Assembly (NCBI GenBank): GCA_032162705.1
Contig: JAVRON010000087.1
Location: 42,477 to 106,476, forward strand
DNA: 64,000 nucleotides
Reading direction: 5' to 3'
From: QHXN01 sp032162705
GTDB lineage: Bacteria; Acidobacteriota; Blastocatellia; Pyrinomonadales; Pyrinomonadaceae
Shown: positions 56,288 to 64,000 of the stretch, piece after piece
Numbering within the stretch: the first letter of the stretch is position 1
How the letters are laid out: every line of letters starts with the position of its first letter
Notes under the pieces: model-generated
What the model was told of the DNA's origin: nothing
Databases searched by the model: none
Seen by the model: the letters and a program-made list of their open reading frames with translations, nothing else
Translations under genes and position numbers: made by a program

Positions 56288-57760
56288 ATGAAAGGCCGCC
56301 TGCTAATCTTCCTGTCCGTCGTCGTCATGGTCGTCGTGCTCGTGGCGCTGAACGCGGCGTCGTATGTGCGCGTCGAAGAGGAGGCCGAGACGGAAAGCTC
56401 GCCCGACCGCTCGACGCAGAACGCGGGAGGGACGGGCACGCGCGCTCTGTTCGACTATCTCGGGCGGCGCGGGACGGACGTGGTGCGCTGGAAGCAGCCG
56501 TTGGCGTCGCTTGCGTTGGACGAGGCCGCGCCGTCGAGCTTCATCATTGTTGGCCGCACGCGACACAGGATTGAGAAGCGCGAAGCCGATGCCGTCCTGC
56601 GTTGGGTCGCCGGTGGCGGTCGTCTCGTGCTCATCGACCGCGACCCCAGCACGCTGCTGCTCCCAACTTCAGGGCGCTGGCGCGTCTTCTCCCAGAGTGT
56701 CGAGACTCCGCGCGGCGACGTGCGCCCGGACGACGCCGAGAACATGACGCGCGGCGTGCCGCTCATCGCCCCCGCGCAACCCACTGCGCTGACGCGCGAC
56801 GTGGCCGAGGTGACGCGCTCGCGCTTCGCCTCGCGTCTTGAAATTTACCAGCCCGAACGCGCCGCGCCCGTCGTTGCGAGTTCCGACCCGAACGTCGTGC
56901 GGCGCGGCATCGCGATCTCGACGCCAACGCCCACGCCCGAGGAGGACGAAGACCTCTGGAGTGATGAGAGCGAGACGCCTCCGCCCGCGCCCGCGGCGAA
57001 AGTACCGACGGAAGTCGGCGGGAGTTCTGACTCGAACGCGTCGGACTCGAACGCGCCGGTCGTTCACCTCTCGGACGGGCGCGAGGGACAGGGCGCGCTG
57101 CTCGTCGATTACGCATACGGACGCGGTCGCATAGTCGTCCTCTCAGACCCTTACATCGTCTCGAACGCAGGCATCAATCGCGCCGACAATCTCTTCCTCG
57201 CCACAAACGTCGCGACGGGAGGCCGCGCGGGTCGCGTCGCCTTCGACGAGTTTCATCAAGGCTACGGTGCGACGCAGAACCAAATCTTCGCCTACTTCAG
57301 CGGCACGCCCATCCTCTTGATGTTCGCGCAACTCTCGCTCGTCGCGCTGGCGCTGGTGTGGACGCGTGGCCGACGCTTCGCGAGGGCCTTGCCTGCGCCG
57401 CGCCCCGACCGCCGTTCAAAGCTTGAGTTCGTCGCCTCGATGGCCGAGCTGCAACAGCGTGCGCGCGCCTACGACCTCGCGATTGAAAACATCTACCAGC
57501 GCACACGCCGCGCTCTCGCACGCTACGGCGGCTTGCCAGCGACGGCCTCGCTCGCGGAGATCGCCGAGCGCGTCGCCGCACGCTCGGGCCGCGACCGCAC
57601 CGCACTCGAAGCGCTACTGCGCGAGTGTGAGGACTCGGCCACGGGAGCACCGCTCTCATCTCGCCGCGCGCTCGTGCTGGCGCGCGAGTTGCGCGAGCTT
57701 GAACGCGACCTCGGCATCCTCATGCGCTCGCGCGAGATTCGTCAGGCCGGCGCGCGGTAG
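56288..57760 (+). CDS. DUF4350 domain protein
   Basis: 490 residues. N-terminal membrane segment (about 4-24), a DUF4350 domain (about 45-130; GTGTRALFDYLGRRGTDVVRW, VLRWVAGGGRLVLIDRD), a long extracytoplasmic region including an acidic, proline-rich stretch (about 215-260), and a second membrane segment (about 346-366; ILLMFAQLSLVALALVWTRG). The C-terminal cytosolic tail (about 390-490) is helical and arginine-rich. Function unknown; always found with MoxR/DUF58-type genes, as here. Confidence 0.88.
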   Translation: MKGRLLIFLSVVVMVVVLVALNAASYVRVEEEAETESSPDRSTQNAGGTGTRALFDYLGRRGTDVVRWKQPLASLALDEAAPSSFIIVGRTRHRIEKREADAVLRWVAGGGRLVLIDRDPSTLLLPTSGRWRVFSQSVETPRGDVRPDDAENMTRGVPLIAPAQPTALTRDVAEVTRSRFASRLEIYQPERAAPVVASSDPNVVRRGIAISTPTPTPEEDEDLWSDESETPPPAPAAKVPTEVGGSSDSNASDSNAPVVHLSDGREGQGALLVDYAYGRGRIVVLSDPYIVSNAGINRADNLFLATNVATGGRAGRVAFDEFHQGYGATQNQIFAYFSGTPILLMFAQLSLVALALVWTRGRRFARALPAPRPDRRSKLEFVASMAELQQRARAYDLAIENIYQRTRRALARYGGLPATASLAEIAERVAARSGRDRTALEALLRECEDSATGAPLSSRRALVLARELRELERDLGILMRSREIRQAGAR

Positions 57761-57764
57761 ACCG

Positions 57765-57862
57765 GAATTTTTGATTTTTGATTTTAGATTTACGATTTTC
57801 TGTGGTTTCATTGCTGCCGCTCGTCTGCTCGAAATCTAAGATCGCAAATCAAAAATCTAAAA
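57765..57862. repeat. GATTTYA heptad inverted-repeat element, copy 2
   Basis: Arms of TTTTGATTTTTGATTTTAGATTT-like units (about 57765-57800) pair with AAATCTAAGATCGCAAATCAAAAATCTAAAA (about 57830-57861). The pairing is less perfect than in copy 1. It begins four bases after a stop and its last base is the A of the moxR ATG. Confidence 0.78.
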
Positions 57863-58815
57863 TGCTTCAATACGTTCCCACAACCGTCGAGCACATCAGG
57901 ACGGAGCTGCGCAAGGTCGTCGTCGGGCAGGACGAAGTGGTCGAGCAGGTTCTGGTCGCGCTGCTCGCAGAGGGGCACGCGCTCATCGAAGGTGTGCCGG
58001 GCACGGCGAAGACTCTGCTCGTGAAGACGCTGGCGCGCATCGTCGGGGCGGACTTCAGCCGCATACAGTTCACGCCCGACCTGATGCCTTCGGACATCAC
58101 GGGCACGAACGTCTTCAACACGGCGACCGCCACGTTCTCTTTGCGCCGCGGCCCGGTCTTTACGGACGTGCTCCTCGCAGACGAGATCAATCGCACCCCG
58201 CCGAAGACGCAGGCCGCCCTTCTGGAAGCGATGGAGGAGCGGCAGGTGACTATCGACGGCGAGCTGCACCGGCTCTCGCCGCTCTTTACGGTCTTCGCCA
58301 CCGAGAACCCGATAGAGTACGAGGGCACGTATCCTCTGCCCGAGGCTCAGCTCGACCGCTTCCTCCTGAAGATTCTTATCAACTACCCGACTACGGAAGA
58401 GGAGTCGCAGATCGTCTCAAACTGGGATGCGGGTTTCAGCGCGCGCCGTCTCGACCAGATCGACGTGCGCCCGCTCACAGAGCCGGACGCCGTCATGCAC
58501 TGCCGCGCCGAAATCCAGGCCGCGCGCATGGAGCCGGGCGTGCAGAAGTATCTGGTGGACATCGTCCGACGCACGCGCGAGCACCCGTCGGTCGCCTACG
58601 GCGCAAGCCCGCGCGCGAGCGTTGCGCTGCTCCTCTGCTCCAAGGCTCTGGCCGCCATGCGCGGACGCGACTTCGCCACGCCCGACGATGTGCGCGACAT
58701 CGCGCGCCCCGCTCTGCGTCACCGCATCAGCCTTCGCGCCGAGGCAGAGATTGACGGAGCGACCGCCGACGCCGTCATCACAGACATCCTTTCCACGGTC
58801 GAAGTGCCGCGCTAG
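57862..58815 (+). CDS. MoxR family AAA+ ATPase
   Basis: 317 residues; ATG 57862 is preferred since the sequence before it is repeat. Walker A GVPGTAKT (44-51), Walker B LLADE (D107, E108), sensor region ATENPIEYEGTYPLPEAQLDRF. MoxR ATPases act as chaperones or insert metal cofactors for VWFA-domain partners, and DUF58 is the usual partner. It lies between DUF4350 and the thioesterase; the DUF58 gene is 670 bases further on. Cytoplasmic. Confidence 0.94.
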   Translation: MLQYVPTTVEHIRTELRKVVVGQDEVVEQVLVALLAEGHALIEGVPGTAKTLLVKTLARIVGADFSRIQFTPDLMPSDITGTNVFNTATATFSLRRGPVFTDVLLADEINRTPPKTQAALLEAMEERQVTIDGELHRLSPLFTVFATENPIEYEGTYPLPEAQLDRFLLKILINYPTTEEESQIVSNWDAGFSARRLDQIDVRPLTEPDAVMHCRAEIQAARMEPGVQKYLVDIVRRTREHPSVAYGASPRASVALLLCSKALAAMRGRDFATPDDVRDIARPALRHRISLRAEAEIDGATADAVITDILSTVEVPR

Positions 58816-58834
58816 ACTGCGGTGCGTCAAAGTA

Positions 58835-58932
58835 GCCACAGAGACACAGAGACACAGAGATTAAGAATCAAAGAATTCCTTGTAGTCTTTTTGTAGTCCC
58901 TTTTTATCTCTGTGTCTCTGTGTCTCTGTGGC
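58835..58932. repeat. CACAGAGA inverted-repeat element, copy 1
   Basis: Perfect 26-base arms of eight-base units (58835-58860 and 58907-58932) around a 46-base centre. It lies 19 bases after the moxR stop. Confidence 0.88.
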
Positions 58933-58975
58933 AGTTTAAAATGCTCTCTCAGAACGTTGCCTGACTTCAAGAACA

Positions 58976-59413
58976 ATGACTGACTTCGTCCCAAAGGATA
59001 CGGACTTTGAGACGCGCGTGCGCGCGAGCTTCGCACGGCAGCGCGTGATGGAGACAATCGGCGCGCGGCTCCTGAGCATTGCGCCGGGCGAGGTCGAGGT
59101 CGGAATTGCGTTCCGCGAAGACCTGACGCAGCAGCACGGATACCTTCATGCGGGAATCGTCGCGGCAATCGTGGACTCGGCCTGCGGCTACGCGGCTCTA
59201 AGCCTTGCGCCCGTGGGCGCGGAGGTGCTCTCGATTGAGTTCAAGCTCAACCTTCTGTCGCCCGCGAAGGGTAAGAGCTTCGTCGCGCGTGCGCGCGTCG
59301 TCAGGGCCGGGCGCAACGTGACGGTCTGCACAGGCGACCTCTTCGCGCTCGGCGTCGGCGGCGCGGAGAAACTCGTCGCGACCATGCTCGCGACGATGAT
59401 GACGGTCGGTTAG
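58976..59413 (+). CDS. PaaI-type hotdog thioesterase
   Basis: 145 residues. A single hotdog domain with QQHGYLHAGIVAAIVDSACGYAAL and LLSPAKGKSFVARARVVRAGRNVTVCTGDLFA, fitting the PaaI/YigI-like thioesterases that hydrolyse acyl-CoA. No RBS is clear before ATG 58976. Its presence between moxR and the DUF58 gene is not usual for this cluster, and no CoA pathway genes are adjacent. Confidence 0.88.
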   Translation: MTDFVPKDTDFETRVRASFARQRVMETIGARLLSIAPGEVEVGIAFREDLTQQHGYLHAGIVAAIVDSACGYAALSLAPVGAEVLSIEFKLNLLSPAKGKSFVARARVVRAGRNVTVCTGDLFALGVGGAEKLVATMLATMMTVG

Positions 59414-59482
59414 TTAAGCGAGATGATGTTGGGCGGTTAAGTTAAGCGGCGACGCAGCAAGCATCGCCACGGTTCACTCTGG

Positions 59483-60802
59483 ATGCGCTTCATCTTCACC
59501 AGACTTTTTTACGCGCTGCTCGTCGTGGGCTTCGCGCCGCTGTCGCTCTCCTGGGGGCGCCCGGGGTTGCGCTGGCTCGCGCTCGTCTACGACGCGGGGC
59601 TGCTGGCGGCGGCGATCTTCGACAGTCGCACGAGCCGTCTGCCGCTCAAGCTTGAAATCTTCCGCGAGTTCGGCGGGCGCTTTCACATCGGCGCGGAGAC
59701 GGAGGTGCGCGTCCGCCTCAACAATCACACGCCGCGCGCCTTCCGCCTGAAGATCAAGGACGAGTACCCGCCGGAGATGACGCTCGTGTCGCCGCGCGAG
59801 GTCGAGCTGAGCGTCGGGCCGCAGGATTCGCAGTCGCTCGCCTACACGTTGAAGCCGACGCGGCGCGGGCGCTTTGAGTTCGGGCGCGTGGCCGTGCGTT
59901 CGCGCTCAAGGCTCGGGCTTGTGTGGCGTGAAAGTCTCGCGGGTGAGCCTATCGCCGTCAAGGTCTATCCGAACATCAGGCGCGCGCGCGAGGCGGAGTT
60001 GAAGGCTTTGGGGGCACGCTCGCTCGTCGCGGCGCAGCGGCGCGCGGCCTGGCGCGGCGAGGGGCGCGACTTTGAATCTTTGCGCGAGTACGTGGCGGGC
60101 GACGAGTTGCGCCACATCTCCTGGAGCGCGACGGCGCGGCGTGGGCGTCTGATGACGCGGCAGTATCAGATCGAGCGCGACCAGACGATACTGATCGCGC
60201 TCGACGCGGGACGTTTGATGACGGCGCGCATCGGGACTGAGACGAAGTTCGACACGGCCATCCACGCCGCGCTCACGCTGATGAGCGCTGCTCGTCGCGC
60301 GGGCGATCAAGCGGGCCTCGTCGTCTTTGGCCGTCGCGTCAAGGCATACGTCCCGCCCGCGAAGGGGCGCGAGCAGTTGGACAGAGTGCTCGAAGCACTC
60401 CACGCCGTCGAGCCTGAGCTGATCGAGCCTTCATATACACGCGCCTTCGAGTTCATCGCCGCCAACTGCAAGCGACGCTCGTTCGTCGTCCTCCTCACAG
60501 ACCTCGTCGATGAGGAAGGCTCGCGCGACCTTCTGACAAGCTTGCGTATCCTGCGCCCACGCCACCTCCCGCTCGTCACCACGATTGCCGACCGCGACCT
60601 GCGTTCCTCCGTCCGCGACGCGCCCGCGACACTCCAAGACCTCTTCGCGCAATCGGTCGCCGAAGAGATCATGTTCCAGCGCGAATCCGCGCTCCGCCTC
60701 GTCGAAGCGCAGGGCGGACTCGCCCTCGACGTAACCACGTCGGCGCTCGTCCCTTCACTGCTTGAGACTTACATCAGAGTTAAAGAGCGCGGACTTCTGT
60801 AG
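59483..60802 (+). CDS. DUF58 domain protein
   Basis: 439 residues. Two N-terminal membrane segments (about 8-45) precede an Ig-like region (about 70-150) and the DUF58/VWFA-like domain (about 195-400; RGEGRDFESLREYVAGDELRHISW, QYQIERDQTILIALDAGR, AGDQAGLVVFG). The DAGR sequence is in the place of a MIDAS DxSxS. Typical membrane-bound partner of MoxR ATPases. Role unknown, possibly in envelope maturation. Confidence 0.92.
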   Translation: MRFIFTRLFYALLVVGFAPLSLSWGRPGLRWLALVYDAGLLAAAIFDSRTSRLPLKLEIFREFGGRFHIGAETEVRVRLNNHTPRAFRLKIKDEYPPEMTLVSPREVELSVGPQDSQSLAYTLKPTRRGRFEFGRVAVRSRSRLGLVWRESLAGEPIAVKVYPNIRRAREAELKALGARSLVAAQRRAAWRGEGRDFESLREYVAGDELRHISWSATARRGRLMTRQYQIERDQTILIALDAGRLMTARIGTETKFDTAIHAALTLMSAARRAGDQAGLVVFGRRVKAYVPPAKGREQLDRVLEALHAVEPELIEPSYTRAFEFIAANCKRRSFVVLLTDLVDEEGSRDLLTSLRILRPRHLPLVTTIADRDLRSSVRDAPATLQDLFAQSVAEEIMFQRESALRLVEAQGGLALDVTTSALVPSLLETYIRVKERGLL

Positions 60803-60828
60803 TCGTGCGGCAGTTGCCTGACAACTTA

Positions 60829-60987
60829 TATCACTATTCACTTGAGTGGATATGGTGGAGCGATTCACCGCAGAGGCGCTGAGGACGCAGAGGAAGCGCA
60901 GAGAGTTGAATTACTCCGCGGCCCTCCGCGCACTCAGCGCCTCTGCGGTGAAGCTCATCTCACTCTACACTCAAGTGAATAGTGATA
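60829..60987. repeat. Nested double inverted repeat
   Basis: Outer arms 60829-60848 and 60968-60987 (perfect, 20 bases, TATCACTATTCACTTGAGTG) enclose inner arms 60864-60883 and 60933-60952 (perfect, 20 bases, starting TTCACCGCAGAGG). A lone copy of ATTCACTTGAGTGGATA occurs at about 16547-16563. It starts 26 bases after the DUF58 stop. Confidence 0.87.
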
Positions 60988-61026
60988 GAAAGTTTCGGGA
61001 ACTTTCGGGGAAGACTGGCCGGGCCA

Positions 61027-61602
61027 CTAGCCTGCGAAGGAGATGCGTTCGTAAACGTCCGCGAGCGCGATGCGGCAGTTGATCGAGTCGAGGACGAGCG
61101 CCGCCGTCCCGCTCAGTTCCGCCCTCGTCCAGATGCCGTCGGGCTGGCGGGAGAAGTGTTCGAGCCGTGGCTGGTCTTGCGACACGAGCACGTAGTCTCG
61201 CAGCGTCTCAATCGTTTTGTAGCGCTCGAACTTTTCGGCGCGGTCGTAAGCCTCGGTCGAGCGCGAGAGGACTTCAAAGATGACCGACGGGTTAAGGAGC
61301 ACGTCGCCGTGCCTGTCGTGGAAGAAGGTCTCGCCGCAGGCTATCGCGAGGTCTGGGTAGGCGTAGAGTCCGGCCTCGCCCGCGCGGACTTTCATGTTCG
61401 GCGAGAAGCCGCGGCAGGATGTGCCCCTTAGTTGAGGGTGCAATGCGCCGGCGAGGTTGAAACAGATGGCGCTGTGTGTGGGACTCTCGCCCGCCATCGC
61501 GTAGACGGTGCCGTCTAAAAACTCGTGGCGAATCTCGGACTGCCGTTCAAGTGCCAGATACTCTTCAGGCGTGAAGACCGACAGTGCACGCGATAATGAC
61601 AT
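61027..61602 (-). CDS. Uma2 family endonuclease-like protein
   Basis: 191 residues of the PD-(D/E)XK fold, ATG 61600-61602 with GGGAGAG eight bases upstream. Conserved positions are E28 (RHEFLDGTVYAMAG), D84 (YPDLAI), and E110-V-L112 (IFEVLSRSTEAYDR). Uma2 proteins are very numerous in Acidobacteria and cyanobacteria; many are isolated genes, and most have no proven activity. It may be a solitary nuclease or part of a mobile selfish element; nothing else suggests mobility here. Confidence 0.86.
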   Translation of the reverse strand: MSLSRALSVFTPEEYLALERQSEIRHEFLDGTVYAMAGESPTHSAICFNLAGALHPQLRGTSCRGFSPNMKVRAGEAGLYAYPDLAIACGETFFHDRHGDVLLNPSVIFEVLSRSTEAYDRAEKFERYKTIETLRDYVLVSQDQPRLEHFSRQPDGIWTRAELSGTAALVLDSINCRIALADVYERISFAG

Positions 61603-61666
61603 GGCTTCTCTCCCACACCGCCTTTAATCTCTACGAGCGGCGCGGACGATTATACTCCCAAACCTC

Positions 61667-62644
61667 TCAATCCTTATGCGGCTCCCCGCCACGGCCCGCG
61701 AGCAAGAGGTATGAGTAGAGCGCGACGCCTGTGACGGCGGCGACGGTGAACTTCATCCCTGCGGGGATGGCGGCGGGCGAGATGAAACCCTCGATGGTTC
61801 CGGCGACGGCGAGCAGAGGGACACAGCCCGTGATGAGCTGCGCGGCTTCGCGCCCGCGCAGGCGCAGGTTGTCGAAGCGTGGAACGTCGCCGGGGAACAG
61901 CAGCGCCGTGCCGAAGAGCATCCCTGCGCCACCCGCGATAAAGATACAGGTCAACTCGATGACGCCGTGCCCGGCCATAAAGGTCAGCAGCTCCTGGCCG
62001 TAGCCTGCACGAAAGGTAAGGGCGAGGATCGCGCCGATGCTCAGGCCGTTGACGGCCATGTAGAAGAGCGTGCCGACGCCGAAGAGCGCGCCGTAGGCGA
62101 AGGCGTTGAAGGTGACGCGTATGTTGTGCGTGGCGATGCCGGTGGCCGCCAACTGGTTCGCGTCGTTGATGTCTTTCCACCACCGCGGCTTGCGCTCAAG
62201 AATCCTCTCGCGCGCGTGGGCGGGCACGCCCGCCAGCTCCGAGAACTCCGGGTCGCGCCAAGTCCCCAGAAAGCTCAAGGTCATAAACAGCATGCAGATG
62301 GCGAAGGCGAGCGCCGTATAGCGCCACGTGCGCCGGAAGGCACGTGGAAAGTCGCGCGCGAAAAAGTCTCGGATGCGGTGGCGTCCTTCGGCTGCGTCCG
62401 CGCGATAGATACGGCCGTGCGCGCGTATGACGAGGCTGTTGAGGTAGTTGACCAGGCGCGGGTCTCGACTTTCGGCGCGGGCGATGGCGAGGTCGGAGGA
62501 CGTGCGCCGGTAGATGCGGCCCAGCTCGCGCACCTCCTCTCGATGCAGACGCCTAAGAGTCGAGCGGTCGAGCAGCTTCAGCAAATCCTCCAGACGCTGC
62601 CACGCGCCCTTGCGCTCGCTGATGAAACGGTCGGAAGAAGGCAT
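61667..62644 (-). CDS. SpoIIM (stage II sporulation protein M) family membrane protein
   Basis: 325 residues. A soluble helical N-terminus (about 1-105; LLKLLDRSTLRRLHREEVRELGRIYRRTSSDLAIAR) leads into six or so membrane segments (about 108-315; FNAFAYGALFGVGTLFYMAVNG, MAGHGVIELTCIFIAGGAG). Despite the name the family occurs outside spore formers and is usually in the MoxR/DUF58 cluster, often with an RDD gene. Here it converges on that cluster from the opposite strand. Confidence 0.9.
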   Translation of the reverse strand: MPSSDRFISERKGAWQRLEDLLKLLDRSTLRRLHREEVRELGRIYRRTSSDLAIARAESRDPRLVNYLNSLVIRAHGRIYRADAAEGRHRIRDFFARDFPRAFRRTWRYTALAFAICMLFMTLSFLGTWRDPEFSELAGVPAHARERILERKPRWWKDINDANQLAATGIATHNIRVTFNAFAYGALFGVGTLFYMAVNGLSIGAILALTFRAGYGQELLTFMAGHGVIELTCIFIAGGAGMLFGTALLFPGDVPRFDNLRLRGREAAQLITGCVPLLAVAGTIEGFISPAAIPAGMKFTVAAVTGVALYSYLLLAGRGGEPHKD

Positions 62645-62689
62645 GCCGTTATTTTAGATTTTAGATAGCGCGGGGGCAAACAAAAAGGT

Positions 62690-62868
62690 CTGTGAGGACT
62701 CGCTCTGTTTCTCTGTTTGCTGTTGACTCGCGAAGGCGGTCGGCATTAAAAATTACTGACGGCAACAGAGGAGTTGGTCTTGAAGTCGGTTCCGTGTTGC
62801 CGGAGGGATAAGAGTCATTTGGGCGAGCGCCGCATGACTGGTGGGGGTTCATGCGGCGTTCGTTTTAT
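62690..62868 (+). ncRNA. Possible structured RNA or leader with terminator-like hairpin
   Basis: The region ahead of the formimidoyltransferase gene contains a hairpin CGGCAACA (62760-62767) with TGTTGCCG (62795-62802). A second stem follows, 10 bp perfect (62828-62837 with 62849-62858), then TTCGTTTTATAG. It could be an attenuator-like leader. No known riboswitch consensus was recognised. Confidence 0.25.
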
Positions 62869-62911
62869 AGGGCGCTCGGTGAGTGGAAGATGGGCGCTCG
62901 GTGGGTGAAGA

Positions 62912-63850
62912 ATGGATCGCGTCATAGAGTGTGTGCCGAACTTCAGCGAGGGGCGTGAGGCGCAGGTGGTCGAGCGTCTGGTCGAGGCCGTCGAGTCGGT
63001 CGAGGGCGCGCTCGTCCTGGGCACGCACGTTGACCCCGATCACAACCGTTCGGTCGTGACCTTCGTCGCGCCGCCGGAGACAATCGTTGAAGCGGCGGTG
63101 CGTGTTGTCGCGCGCGCGGCGGAGTTGATTGACCTGAGCAGACACGCGGGACAGCATCCGCGCATGGGTGCGTGCGACGTGCTGCCGTTCATCCCCGTCC
63201 GCGGCGTGAGCGTGGAGGAGTGCGTCGCGCTTGCAAGACAGGCGGGCGAGAGAATCTGGAACGAACTAAGCATCCCTGTCTACTTCTACGAGAGCGCGGC
63301 GACGAGGCCGGAGCGCGTGAATCTCGCGGACGTGCGGCGCGGCGGGTTCGAGTTGTTGCGCGAGCAGATAGCGTCTGTGCCGGAGCGCGCGCCCGATGTC
63401 GGCAAGCCGCGCTTGCATCCGACGGCGGGCGCTTGCATCGTCGGCGTGCGACCGTTGCTCATCGCCTATAACGTGACGCTCGACACGCGCGACCTCTCAA
63501 TCGCGAAGAGAATCGCGCGGGCGGTGCGCGGGCGCGATGGGGGACTGCCGCACCTGAAGGCGCTCGGCTTCGAGTTGGAGAGCCGCGGCGTCGTGCAGGT
63601 CTCGATGAACCTGACGAGCTACGAGCAGACGAACCTGCAACAAGCTTTTGAGGCCGTGCGGCGCGAGGCCGCGAGCCTCGGCGTCGAAGTCCTTGCCAGC
63701 GAGATCGTCGGCCTCGTCCCGCAGGCCGCGCTCGACCACACGGCCGCACACTTCCTGCGTCTCGAAAACTACTCGCCCGACCTCGTGCTTGAGAACCGCA
63801 TCGCCGCCGCGCTCGAAAGGAAGAGGAGAGAGCAGGATGATGACCTTTGA
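62912..63850 (+). CDS. ftcD: Glutamate formimidoyltransferase
   Basis: 312 residues, formiminotransferase part only, without the cyclodeaminase domain. It transfers the formimino group of formiminoglutamate to tetrahydrofolate at the end of histidine degradation. Motifs: VPNFSEGR at the N-terminus, THVDPDHNRSVVT, and SRHAGQHPRMGACDVLPF with H82, the residue that is catalytic in the mammalian enzyme and has the same number here. The start region is duplicated (GGGCGCTCGGTG at 62870 and 62892, 22-base period). No other histidine-degradation gene is adjacent. Confidence 0.93.
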   Translation: MDRVIECVPNFSEGREAQVVERLVEAVESVEGALVLGTHVDPDHNRSVVTFVAPPETIVEAAVRVVARAAELIDLSRHAGQHPRMGACDVLPFIPVRGVSVEECVALARQAGERIWNELSIPVYFYESAATRPERVNLADVRRGGFELLREQIASVPERAPDVGKPRLHPTAGACIVGVRPLLIAYNVTLDTRDLSIAKRIARAVRGRDGGLPHLKALGFELESRGVVQVSMNLTSYEQTNLQQAFEAVRREAASLGVEVLASEIVGLVPQAALDHTAAHFLRLENYSPDLVLENRIAAALERKRREQDDDL

Positions 63851-63906
63851 GTCGTTTATAGTGTAGTAAATGTCCTGCCCGTCGTGTTGAGAGTAATGCG
63901 AGTTGA

Positions 63907-63998
63907 GTTCACCACAGAGACACAGAGAGCACGGAGTTAGCACATAGTAATTCAATCCTCTGTGCTAACTCCGTGCTCTCTGTGTCTCTGTGGTGAAC
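63907..63998. repeat. CACAGAGA-type inverted-repeat element, copy 2
   Basis: Perfect 38-base arms (63907-63944 and 63961-63998) with a 16-base loop. It lies 56 bases after the formimidoyltransferase stop, at the window edge. Confidence 0.9.
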
Positions 63999-64000
63999 TG

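Noticed and set aside
61027..61602. Uma2 gene as evidence of a mobile island
   Set aside because: No transposase, integrase, attachment site or other mobile gene is adjacent; such genes are commonly solitary.

Overview
The window is GC-rich bacterial DNA. The most likely source is an Acidobacteriota, probably of the Blastocatellia type. This is inferred from the large Oar-like TonB-dependent receptors with an N-terminal carboxypeptidase-regulatory domain, paired secreted VWFA-related proteins of the acidobacterial type, DUF4214 and lamin-tail secreted proteins, and heptad-repeat hairpins between genes. No rRNA, tRNA, CRISPR array, transposase or phage gene was seen.

Layout: (1) 1-11.5 kb, all minus strand, is a secreted and outer-membrane block. 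It holds two tandem Oar-like receptors with nearly identical leaders (the first runs off the left edge), a giant ExeM/NucH-type extracellular nuclease and a lamin-tail/Calx-beta/DUF4214 protein. (2) 11.6-32.8 kb is mostly core metabolism: a thiolase; two S41 peptidases plus a decayed third; RDD and SnoaL-like proteins; tyrS; purN, purM and purF with a ComEC-like hydrolase between purM and purF; glutaredoxin; cytochrome c; a zinc-type dehydrogenase; an EamA transporter; a Do-type HtrA protease; an aldehyde dehydrogenase; alanine dehydrogenase; and a lone receiver protein. (3) 33.4-34.8 kb is a PDZ/radical-SAM-like DUF512 protein. (4) 35.2-53.4 kb is a second surface block with two oppositely oriented sets of the same three protein types (Oar-like receptor, secreted VWFA-related protein, secreted carboxypeptidase-regulatory/TPR protein), plus one extra receptor. 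(5) 53.8-62.6 kb is the MoxR / DUF58 / DUF4350 / DUF4129 / SpoIIM cluster with a hotdog thioesterase inside it. (6) The right end holds glutamate formimidoyltransferase.

The most unusual feature is a set of 14 intergenic inverted-repeat elements. Most are built from short tandem units, usually 7 bp (GTGATRA, AGTAGWC, GTCTGRA, GATTTYA) or 8 bp (CACAGAGA). Thirteen of the 14 begin within about 95 bases of a stop codon, and three supply the last codons or the stop of a gene. They occur only in the housekeeping parts. The two secreted/receptor blocks lack them and use ordinary U-tract terminators instead. The other main candidate for an undescribed system is the duplicated receptor/VWFA/TPR set.
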